Assembly (NCBI GenBank): GCA_041477005.1
Contig: JBGOUJ010000167.1
Span: 1 to 12,566, forward strand
From: JBGOUJ01 sp041477005
Lineage (GTDB): Bacteria > Acidobacteriota > Terriglobia > Bryobacterales > JACQDG01
Direction: 5' to 3'
DNA: 12,566 nucleotides
Made by a program: the position numbers and the translations under genes. This document shows positions 6,305 to 12,566 of the stretch, one piece after another (the first letter of the stretch is position 1; every line of letters begins with the position of its first letter). Below the pieces are notes generated by a model. It worked only from the letters and a program-made list of their open reading frames with translations, had not been told where the DNA came from and did no database searches.

Positions 6305-7501
6305 ATGCCGCTCAGCGCCCCAAGAGCCGAGGCAATCGCCAAAGCGCTCGACTCCTTTCAGGTCGAGCTCCCCTCCTGGGGTTTCGCCAACACCGGAACC
6401 CGCTTCGGCAAGTTCTTGCAGCCCGCCGCCGCCACCACCATCGAGGAAAAGCTCAGCGACGCCGGCGAGGTCCACCGTCTGACCGGCGTCTGCCCGACCG
6501 TGGCGCTGCATGTCCTATGGGACTTCCCCAGCGGCGCCCGAAGCGTGCCCGAAGTCCGGCGACTGGCGAAGGGCTACGGCGTGCGCCCCGGCTCCATCAA
6601 CCCCAACGTGTTTCAGGACCAGATCTACAAATACGGCTCCCTGGGCAATCCCGATCCCGCGGTCCGCGAGGCGGCGCTGGCCCATCTGCTCGAAAGCGCC
6701 GAAATCGCCGCCACCCTCGACAGCCGCGATGTTTCGCTGTGGTTTGCCGACGGCTCCAATTATCCCGGTACCGCCAACATCCGCCAGCGCCGGAAATGGT
6801 TTGAGGCCGGACTGCGAAAGCTCCACGACCACCTGGGCCCCGCTCAGCGGATGCTGGTCGAATACAAGCCGTTCGAGCCGGCCTTCTATCACACCGACAT
6901 CGCCGATTGGGGCATGGCCCTGCTTCTGGCCCGCGCCGCAGGCCCCAAGGCCAAGGTCCTGGTCGACACCGGCCACCACTACCAAGCCCAGAACATCGAG
7001 CAGATCGTGGCCTGGCTGCTCGCCGACGGCATGCTCGGCGGCTTTCACTTCAACGACCGCCGCTACGCCGACGACGACCTGACCTTGGGATCCATCGACC
7101 CCTACCAGGTTTTCCGCATCTTCCACGAGATCGTTCATTTCGAATGGGAGACGGGCAGCCGCGCCGACGTCGCCTACATGATCGACCAGAGCCACAATCT
7201 GAAGGGCAAAATCGAGGCCATGATCCAGACGGTCACAACGGCGCAGGAGTTGTACGCCAAAGCGGCGATCGTCGACCACAACCGGCTGGCCGCCGCGCAG
7301 GCCAAGTCCGCCCTCGTCGATGCCGAGTCCTGCCTCAAGGACGCTTTCTCCACCGACGTGCGCCCGGCGATCCGCGAATGGGCCCGCTCCCGAGGCCTGC
7401 CCGAAGATCCGCTCGATGCTTTCCGCCAAAGCGGCTACCTCGAACGAATCACCGCCGAGCGCAGCGCGAAGAACGCGGCCACCGTCTCCAGCTATGCCTG
7501 A
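6305..7501 (+). CDS. rhaI: L-rhamnose isomerase, Pseudomonas stutzeri / RhaI type
   Basis: The enzyme interconverts L-rhamnose and L-rhamnulose, the first intracellular step of rhamnose breakdown. The chosen ATG at 6305 gives 398 residues, normal for this family; the frame is open further upstream but that part is not family-like. The two-metal TIM-barrel site appears complete. Glu186 (LVEYKPFEP), Asp221 and His224 (VDTGHHY), His248 (GGFHFN), Asp256 and Asp258 (RYADDD) and Asp294 (YMID) match in spacing the P. stutzeri ligands recalled as Glu219, Asp254, His257, His281, Asp289, Asp291 and Asp327, all with a constant offset of 33. FANTGTRFGKFLQP (27-40) and NPNVFQD (99-105) are further family segments. 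Enzymes of this type accept several other aldoses, so specificity may be broad. No strong Shine-Dalgarno precedes the start. The gene leads the cluster that continues with the GH78 enzyme and the ABC ATPase. A short tandem repeat overlaps its stop codon. Confidence 0.93.
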   Translation: MPLSAPRAEAIAKALDSFQVELPSWGFANTGTRFGKFLQPAAATTIEEKLSDAGEVHRLTGVCPTVALHVLWDFPSGARSVPEVRRLAKGYGVRPGSINPNVFQDQIYKYGSLGNPDPAVREAALAHLLESAEIAATLDSRDVSLWFADGSNYPGTANIRQRRKWFEAGLRKLHDHLGPAQRMLVEYKPFEPAFYHTDIADWGMALLLARAAGPKAKVLVDTGHHYQAQNIEQIVAWLLADGMLGGFHFNDRRYADDDLTLGSIDPYQVFRIFHEIVHFEWETGSRADVAYMIDQSHNLKGKIEAMIQTVTTAQELYAKAAIVDHNRLAAAQAKSALVDAESCLKDAFSTDVRPAIREWARSRGLPEDPLDAFRQSGYLERITAERSAKNAATVSSYA

Positions 7502-7535
7502 GTTGAGCAAGCCTGAGTCGAGCAATGCCTGAGTC
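7496..7535 (+). repeat. 15-bp tandem repeat across the rhaI stop codon
   Basis: GCCTGAGTTGAGCAA (7496-7510) is followed directly by GCCTGAGTCGAGCAA (7511-7525) and, after one base, by GCCTGAGTC (7527-7535). The first unit contains the isomerase's own TGA. The last junction creates an ATG at 7525 from which a frame runs into the GH78 gene. Replication slippage is the simplest origin. Confidence 0.75.
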
Positions 7536-7638
7536 GCCGCCGGGGTCGTCCCAGGGTCCGGGGAGATCGCCGCGAACTCCCTTCCGATCGGGCGCTCCCG
7601 GTGGCCGGGTCAGCCCGTCTCCGATTCCCCGCGTCCGG

Positions 7639-10600
7639 ATGTCCCAGCGCCGGCCGGTTGATTGGGTTGTCGCTTTGGGCCGTTCGATTCTCTGTACTCT
7701 CTGCGCTCTCTGTGCTGTATACTCCCCGGCGCAGTCACCCGCGCCATCCATTCGCCCCGCCAAGCTCCGCTGCGAGTATCGCGTAAACCCGCTCGGGATC
7801 GACGCGAGGCAGCCCCGGCTGAGCTGGATCGCCGTCCCGCTCGACCCCACCGCTCGCGGCCTGAAGCAGAGCGCCTACCGGATTGTGGCGGCCTCGAACG
7901 CCGAGAGCCTCCGCCGGAACAACGGCGACTTGTGGGATTCGGGCAAGGTCGTATCGGACCAGTCGATCCAAGTCGTCTACGGCGGCAAGCCGCTGCAATC
8001 GGGGGTGCGGGCCTTCTGGAAAGTGCAGGTATGGGACCAAGCGGGCCGTCCCTCCGGCTGGAGCGAGGCGGCCCATTGGTCCATGGGCTTGCTGCAGCCG
8101 GGTGACTGGAAGGCGACGTGGATCGGCCGGGACGAGACCGGCGTCCAGAAACCGAAGGACAGTCCCTTCTCGCTGCTGGAGAAAGCGCAGTGGATCTGGT
8201 TTCCAGCCGGCGATCCGGCCAAGGCCGCCCCCGCCGGCGCGCGCTTCTTCCGAGCCACCATCGAGATCCCTGCCGGTCGAACCATCCGCCGGGCGCTGCT
8301 GGTCATCGCCGCCGACGGCGACTTTGAGGTGTTCGTCGCCGGCGCCCGGTCGGCGCGAGGCGCCGGCGCCCTCATGCCTTCTGTGTTGGAGATTGCCTCC
8401 CTGCTGCGCCCCGGGACGAACACTCTCGCCATCCGGGCCACACACTCCGGCAGCAATAAGCCTGCCGGCTTGATTGGCGCGCTGCGCGTCGAGTTCACGC
8501 CAAGCGAGCCCCTGGTTCTGGCGACGGGTTCCGAATGGCGCAGCTTCGACAGCGAGACGCCCGGTTGGGAAACCGCTTCCTTCGCCGCCGCCTGGCCCGC
8601 CGCAAAGGTCCTGGGCAGCTACGGCATGGCGCCCTGGGGCGAGGTCGGCTTCTCCGAGGCGCGCGTTCTGCCCGCCCGGATGCTACGCAAAGAGTTCCCG
8701 GTCCGCCGCGGCCTCCAGCGCGCCACAGCCTACCTGTGCGGCCTCGGTCTCTCCGAGCTCTATCTGAACGGCCGGCGCGTCGGCGACGATGTCCTCTCTC
8801 CCGGCCTGACCGAGTACGAAAAGCGGGCGCTCTACGTGACCTATGACGTCACGCCCTACCTGGTCTCCGGCCGGAACGCCGCCGGCGTGATTCTCGGCAA
8901 CGGCCGCTACTACGCGCCACGCGACAAAACGCCGACCCTCACCCGCACTTTCGGTTTCCCCAAGCTCCTGTTCCAGTTGCATCTCGAATATCGGGACGGA
9001 TCGAGCGAAATGGTCGTGAGCGACGAGACCTGGAAGCTCACCACCGGCGGCCCCATCCGGGCCAACAACGAGTACGACGGCGAAGAGTATGACGCCCGCC
9101 TCGAAAGGGACGGCTGGAATCGCCCCGGCTTTGATGATGCAAGCTGGGAGCCGGCGCGGGTGGTCCGGGGCCCGGCCGGCGTTCTGGCGGCCCAAATGAG
9201 CGAGCCGATCCGCGTGACCGAGACCCTTCGGCCCGCCGGCATCCGCTCCCCGAAGCCCGGCGTCTGGGTCTTCGATATGGGACAAAACCTGGTCGGGTGG
9301 TGCCGCCTCAAAGTGTCCGGTCCGAAGGGAACGCGGGTCACCCTCCGGCACGCCGAGACGCTCGACCCCAGCGGCCTGTTCTATGTCGCCAACCTCCGCT
9401 CGGCAGCGGTCACCGACTCCTATATCCTGAAGGGTGGCGGGACCGAGGTCTGGGAGCCGCGATTCACCTATCACGGGTTCCGCTACGTCGAGCTCACCGG
9501 CTTCCCCGGCAAGCCCACCCTCGACACCATCCAGGGTCGCGTCGTGCACGACGCGCTCGAGCCCGCCGGCCGGTGGGTCACCTCCAACCGGCTGCTGAAT
9601 CAGATCCACCACAATATCGTCTGGGGAACCCGGGGCAACTACCGCAGCATCCCGACCGACTGCCCCCAGCGCGACGAGCGGCAGGGCTGGCTCGGCGACC
9701 GCTCCTGGGAGAGCAAGGGCGAGTCGTACTTGTTTAACATCGCCCCGCTCTACTCCAAGTGGGTCACCGACATGGCCGACTCCCAGCGCGCCGACGGAAG
9801 CATCCCCGATGTCGCTCCCGCCTACTGGCCGCTTTACAACAACAGTGTCACCTGGCCGGGCACGTTCGTCATCATCCCCGGCACTCTGTACGAGCAATAT
9901 GGGGACCGCCGCGTGCTCGAGCGGAACTACCCGGAGATGAAAAAATGGATCGACTTCATGCGCGGCTTCCTAAAGGACGGACTGATGCCGCGCGACGTCT
10001 ACGGCGATTGGTGCGTGCCGCCCGAGTCCCCCGAGCTGATCCACTCCAAGGACCCCGCGCGCCAGACCGAGCCCGGCGTCCTCGGCACCACCTGGTTCTA
10101 CGATCTGCTGATCCGCATGGCCCGGTATGCGACGCTCCTTGGCCGCCCCGCCGACGCCGGCGAGTTCCAGCAGCTCGCCGGACGCATGAAAGACGCCTTC
10201 CACAAGAAATTCTTCCGCCCCGAAACCAGCCAGTACAGCAACGGCTCCCAAACCTCGAGCATCCTGCCCCTGGCCTTCGGCATGACTCCGCCGGAGAGCC
10301 GTCGAGCGGTCTTTGACGCGCTCACTGGCAAGATCCAAACCGAGACCCACGCGCACGTCGGCACGGGTCTGGTAGGCGGCCAGTGGCTCATGCGCGTCCT
10401 TTCCGACAACGGCCGTCCCGATCTGGCTTACACCATCGCCACCCAAACCGGCTACCCGAGCTGGGGATATATGATCGAGCATGGCGCCACCACGGTCTGG
10501 GAATTGTGGAACGGCGACACGGCGGACCCGGCGATGAACTCCGGCAACCACGTGATGCTGGTCGGCGACCTGAACATCTGGTTTTACGAGTACCTGGCCG

Positions 10601-10935
10601 GCATCCGCCCCGATCCCGGCAAGCCCGGATTCCAGCGCTTCTCGATCAAACCTTACCCCGTGGGCGATCTGACCTCCGTCGATGCCTCTTACAATTCCAT
10701 CCACGGAGAGATCGCCTCCCGCTGGAAGCGCGAGGGATCGAGCTTTTCGCTCCACGCCACGGTTCCCGCCAACACCAGCGCGACCATCTACCTGCCCGCC
10801 GGCCAAACGGGAGCCATTACGGAATCGGGCAAGCCGGCCGCCGAAGCGCCCGGGGTGAAATATCTGCGATGGGAAAACGGCGCGGCCGTCTTCTCGGTCG
10901 AATCCGGAAGCTACTCCTTCGCTTCCCGCCTCTAG
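7639..10935 (+). CDS. Secreted GH78 alpha-L-rhamnosidase
   Basis: The enzyme hydrolyses terminal alpha-L-rhamnose from glycans or plant glycosides by inversion. With the ATG at 7639 it has 1,098 residues and an ordinary Sec signal peptide (MSQRRPVDWVVALG then LCTLCALCAVYSPAQS, 1-33). An ATG at 7525 in the same frame would add 38 low-complexity residues ahead of the signal and is less likely; neither start has a clear ribosome-binding site. Order of domains: Ig/fibronectin-like sandwich (about 40-150, with LGIDARQPRLSW); an additional jelly-roll-like insert (about 183-287, WIWFPAGDP ... FEVFVAG); the family jelly roll (about 340-510, with LGLSELYLNGRRVGD); a beta domain with FDMGQNLVGW; the (alpha/alpha)6 barrel; and a C-terminal beta domain. 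The general acid is probably Glu680 in DCPQRDERQGWLGD, and the base Glu955 in GATTVWELWNG. It starts 137 bp after rhaI and ends nine bases before the ABC ATPase gene, so it is probably co-transcribed with at least the latter. Confidence 0.95.
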   Translation: MSQRRPVDWVVALGRSILCTLCALCAVYSPAQSPAPSIRPAKLRCEYRVNPLGIDARQPRLSWIAVPLDPTARGLKQSAYRIVAASNAESLRRNNGDLWDSGKVVSDQSIQVVYGGKPLQSGVRAFWKVQVWDQAGRPSGWSEAAHWSMGLLQPGDWKATWIGRDETGVQKPKDSPFSLLEKAQWIWFPAGDPAKAAPAGARFFRATIEIPAGRTIRRALLVIAADGDFEVFVAGARSARGAGALMPSVLEIASLLRPGTNTLAIRATHSGSNKPAGLIGALRVEFTPSEPLVLATGSEWRSFDSETPGWETASFAAAWPAAKVLGSYGMAPWGEVGFSEARVLPARMLRKEFPVRRGLQRATAYLCGLGLSELYLNGRRVGDDVLSPGLTEYEKRALYVTYDVTPYLVSGRNAAGVILGNGRYYAPRDKTPTLTRTFGFPKLLFQLHLEYRDGSSEMVVSDETWKLTTGGPIRANNEYDGEEYDARLERDGWNRPGFDDASWEPARVVRGPAGVLAAQMSEPIRVTETLRPAGIRSPKPGVWVFDMGQNLVGWCRLKVSGPKGTRVTLRHAETLDPSGLFYVANLRSAAVTDSYILKGGGTEVWEPRFTYHGFRYVELTGFPGKPTLDTIQGRVVHDALEPAGRWVTSNRLLNQIHHNIVWGTRGNYRSIPTDCPQRDERQGWLGDRSWESKGESYLFNIAPLYSKWVTDMADSQRADGSIPDVAPAYWPLYNNSVTWPGTFVIIPGTLYEQYGDRRVLERNYPEMKKWIDFMRGFLKDGLMPRDVYGDWCVPPESPELIHSKDPARQTEPGVLGTTWFYDLLIRMARYATLLGRPADAGEFQQLAGRMKDAFHKKFFRPETSQYSNGSQTSSILPLAFGMTPPESRRAVFDALTGKIQTETHAHVGTGLVGGQWLMRVLSDNGRPDLAYTIATQTGYPSWGYMIEHGATTVWELWNGDTADPAMNSGNHVMLVGDLNIWFYEYLAGIRPDPGKPGFQRFSIKPYPVGDLTSVDASYNSIHGEIASRWKREGSSFSLHATVPANTSATIYLPAGQTGAITESGKPAAEAPGVKYLRWENGAAVFSVESGSYSFASRL
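7690..7716 (+). repeat. Three in-frame 9-bp repeats in the GH78 signal peptide
   Basis: CTCTGTACT, CTCTGCGCT and CTCTGTGCT stand head to tail and encode LCT-LCA-LCA within the hydrophobic core of the signal peptide. Because the unit is nine bases, gain or loss of a copy would keep the frame and change only the hydrophobic length by three residues. The cysteines do not form a lipobox, since each is preceded by Leu. Confidence 0.7.
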
Positions 10936-10944
10936 AAGCTTCCC

Positions 10945-12435
10945 GTGTCTCTGCTCAAGGCGGCCTCGATCTCGAAATCGTTCGCCGGTGTTCAGGCTTT
11001 GAAGGAAGTCTCGCTGGAGGTCCGCGCCGGCGAGGTGCACGCCCTGGTCGGGGAGAACGGGGCCGGCAAATCGACCCTGATCCGCATTCTCGCCGGAGCG
11101 ACCCACCCGGATTCGGGAACGATCGAGGTCGACGGCCGCCTCGTCGAGTCCAACGATCCCCTCACCGCGAAGTCACTAGGAATCATAGCGATCTACCAGC
11201 AGCCGGCCCTGTTTCCCGATCTGTCGGTCGCCGAGAATATCGCGCTCGGCATCGAGCGCCCCGGGCTCTGGCGCCGCGTCGACTGGAGCTGGCGCCGCCG
11301 CCGCGCCGCCGCGCTTCTCGGCCGCATCGGCGCCGCGATCGATCCCGATGCCCTCGCCGCCTCCCTGACGCTGCCCCAGCAGCAACTGGTCGAGATCGCC
11401 CGCGCTCTGGGCGCCGAGGCCAAGCTTCTAGTCCTCGATGAGCCCACGCCGTCGCTCACCGCCCGCGAGGTCGAGCATCTCTTCACCGTCGTCCGCGGTC
11501 TGCGCGCGCACGGCGTCGCCGTCATCTACATTTCCCACCGTCTGGAAGAGCTGTTCGAGATCGCCGACCGCGTGACGGTTCTGCGCGACGGCTGCTGCCT
11601 CGGGACCCGCGAAATGTCCCAGGTGGATCGCGACACTCTGATCCGGCTGATGGTCGGCCGCGAGCTGTCGGCGGTCTTTCCGAAGCGGCAGGCCCCGCTG
11701 GGTGAGGTCTGGCTCGAAACCCGGAACCTCGGCTGCCGGGCGGCGGGAGTGCGCAACGTCAGTCTGGGCGTACGGTCGGGCGAGATTCTGGGGATCGCCG
11801 GCCTGGTGGGCAGCGGCCGGACCCAGCTCGCCGAGGCGCTGTTCGGCATCACCCCCGCCGACTCGGGAGAAATCCTGCTGCGCGGCCGGCCGGTCCGCAT
11901 CGACAGCCCGCGCCGCGCCATCGAGCTGGGAATGGCGCACGTCCCCGAGGACCGCCGGCGCCATGGTCTCATCATGGAAATGCCGGTGGCCGCCAACCTG
12001 ACGCTGGCCGATCTGAAAGCCCTCTCCCGCCACGGTCTTCTCGACTTCCACAAAGAGGACGCCATGGCCGCGGACTACGTGCGCCGCCTGGGCGTGAAGA
12101 CGGTGTCCATCGAAGAGAGCGTCGACAAGTTATCCGGTGGCAATCAGCAGAAAGTGTCCTTCGGGCGGTGGCTGGCCGTGAATCCCTCGGTGCTAATTCT
12201 CGACGAGCCCACGCAGGGAGTGGACGTGGGCGCCAAGGCCGAGATTCACGCCCTGCTGTGCGACCTGGCCGAGCGCGGGATCGCCATTCTCATGATTTCC
12301 TCCGAGCTGCCCGAGATCCTCGGCATGAGTGACCGCATCGCCGTAATGCACGCCGGCACGGTCGCCGGCATCCTGGACCGAAACGAAGCCACGCAAGAGA
12401 AGATTCTGGCCCTAGCGCTTGGGAGCGCGATATGA
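10945..12435 (+). CDS. Sugar ABC transporter ATP-binding protein (RbsA/RhaT class)
   Basis: This 496-residue cytoplasmic protein has two fused nucleotide-binding domains and powers a CUT2-family monosaccharide importer. The first domain has Walker A GENGAGKST (36-44), Q-loop QQ (85-86), signature region LTLPQQQLVEIARAL (141-155), Walker B LLVLDEPT (161-168) and H-loop His198. The second has the lysine-less Walker A GLVGSGRTQL (286-295) usual for this class, signature LSGGNQQK (396-403), Walker B LILDEPTQGVD (417-427) and a final switch region ISSELPEILG (451-460). It starts with GTG nine bases after the GH78 stop, without a clear ribosome-binding site, which suggests translational coupling. 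Position beside rhaI and a rhamnosidase makes L-rhamnose the likely cargo, which would make it the equivalent of rhizobial RhaT; ribose or another sugar cannot be excluded. Its last codons (ALGSAI) and stop belong to the first unit of a 26-bp tandem array, and the TGA overlaps the next ATG as ATGA. Confidence 0.94.
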   Translation: MSLLKAASISKSFAGVQALKEVSLEVRAGEVHALVGENGAGKSTLIRILAGATHPDSGTIEVDGRLVESNDPLTAKSLGIIAIYQQPALFPDLSVAENIALGIERPGLWRRVDWSWRRRRAAALLGRIGAAIDPDALAASLTLPQQQLVEIARALGAEAKLLVLDEPTPSLTAREVEHLFTVVRGLRAHGVAVIYISHRLEELFEIADRVTVLRDGCCLGTREMSQVDRDTLIRLMVGRELSAVFPKRQAPLGEVWLETRNLGCRAAGVRNVSLGVRSGEILGIAGLVGSGRTQLAEALFGITPADSGEILLRGRPVRIDSPRRAIELGMAHVPEDRRRHGLIMEMPVAANLTLADLKALSRHGLLDFHKEDAMAADYVRRLGVKTVSIEESVDKLSGGNQQKVSFGRWLAVNPSVLILDEPTQGVDVGAKAEIHALLCDLAERGIAILMISSELPEILGMSDRIAVMHAGTVAGILDRNEATQEKILALALGSAI

Positions 12436-12539
12436 AGGACGCCCTTGGGAGCGCGATATGAAGGACGCCCTTGGGAGCGCGGCATGAAGGACGCCCTTGG
12501 GAGCGCGGCATGAAGGACGCCCTTGGGAGCGCGGCATGA
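12432..12539 (+). other. Chain of four overlapping nine-codon ORFs inside the tandem array
   Basis: ATGs at 12432, 12458, 12484 and 12510 each open a nine-codon frame: MKDALGSAI for the first, MKDALGSAA for the other three. Each ends in a TGA overlapping the next ATG by the bases ATGA, as the ABC ATPase stop overlaps the first ATG. Because 26 is not a multiple of three, each frame is shifted from the previous one. The sequence shows initiation sites and stops placed for stepwise termination-reinitiation; that ribosomes actually use them is inference. The peptides themselves look meaningless. Confidence 0.5.
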
Positions 12540-12566
12540 AGGACGCCCTTGGGAGCGCGCATGAAG
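12536..12566 (+). CDS. Possible start of the next gene (expected sugar ABC permease), cut by the window
   Basis: The fifth array ATG (12536) opens a frame MKDALGSAHE that, unlike the earlier ones, is not closed at the next ATG because copy 6 is one base shorter. A sixth ATG (12561) opens MK in another frame. Either could be the real start of the downstream gene, which by operon logic should be a CUT2-type permease; nothing of that protein can be recognised in the few bases available. Confidence 0.25.
   Translation, partial: MKDALGSAHE

Larger units (their letters stand above)
12418..12566 (+). repeat. 26-bp tandem array (5 full copies plus a short sixth) at an operon junction
   Basis: Units begin at 12418, 12444, 12470, 12496, 12522 and 12548, all with CTTGGGAGCGCG at the left and ATGAAGGACGCC at the right. 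Copies 1 and 2 are identical, with AT before ATG; copies 3-5 are identical to each other, with GC there. Copy 6 lacks one G (GCGCATG instead of GCGGCATG) and is cut by the window edge. Every unit presents GGGAG six bases before an ATG (five in copy 6), that is, a good translation initiation site. There are no spacers, so this is not a CRISPR array. The array may continue beyond 12566. Confidence 0.95.

Noticed and set aside
10931..10941. TCTAGAAGCTT at the GH78 stop looks like joined XbaI and HindIII cloning sites
   Set aside because: It includes the natural stop codon in otherwise continuous genomic context, with no vector sequence on either side; chance is sufficient.
11365..11409. Degenerate first signature motif LTLPQQQ in the ABC ATPase
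   Set aside because: Variants of the LSxPEQQ or LSVGQQQ kind are usual in the first domain of this transporter class, and the missing Walker A lysine in the second domain is also family-typical.
12418..12566. Array as a CRISPR locus
   Set aside because: The units adjoin directly with no variable spacers, and their content (RBS, ATG, TGA) explains them as an expanded gene junction.

Overview
The window is GC-rich chromosomal DNA (roughly 63-65% by eye) from a polysaccharide-degrading bacterium. A large GH106-type hydrolase, a ~1,100-residue GH78 rhamnosidase, a Pseudomonas stutzeri-type L-rhamnose isomerase and a ribose/rhamnose-class ABC ATPase, together with weak or absent Shine-Dalgarno sites, fit a soil Acidobacteriota of the Bryobacterales/Solibacter kind. 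This taxonomic guess rests on gene content only and is not proven. No tRNA, rRNA, insertion sequence, integrase or CRISPR array was seen.

Layout. Positions 1-573 (+) hold the 3' part of a GGDEF diguanylate cyclase gene whose start lies outside the window. Positions 574-901 are a convergent intergenic region without a credible protein gene. It carries two copies of a 46-48 bp imperfect palindrome, further complementary segments, and a promoter-like sequence pointing into them. A minus-strand block follows: a secreted GH106-like glycosidase (902-3694), a DUF47/PhoU-like protein (3840-4460) and a group II PLP-dependent amino-acid decarboxylase (4689-6167). A 137-bp divergent gap leads to a plus-strand rhamnose cluster: L-rhamnose isomerase (6305-7501), secreted GH78 alpha-L-rhamnosidase (7639-10935) and a sugar ABC transporter ATPase (10945-12435).

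How the genes fit together. The GH78 enzyme, probably helped by the GH106 enzyme, would release L-rhamnose outside the cytoplasm from plant or microbial rhamnosides. The ABC importer, whose permeases and binding protein should lie beyond the right edge, would bring it in, and the isomerase would convert it to L-rhamnulose. Kinase, aldolase or dehydrogenase genes for later steps are not in the window. The decarboxylase, DUF47 protein and diguanylate cyclase have no obvious link to rhamnose.

The most unusual feature is at the right edge. The 3' end of the ABC ATPase gene runs into six head-to-tail copies (the last one short) of a 26-bp unit. Each unit carries a purine-rich ribosome-binding site, an ATG and a TGA overlapping that ATG. 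It therefore encodes a chain of nine-codon ORFs (MKDALGSAI or MKDALGSAA), each overlapping the next as ATGA. This looks like a multiplied translational-coupling junction between the ATPase and the next gene, and it could tune downstream translation through copy number.
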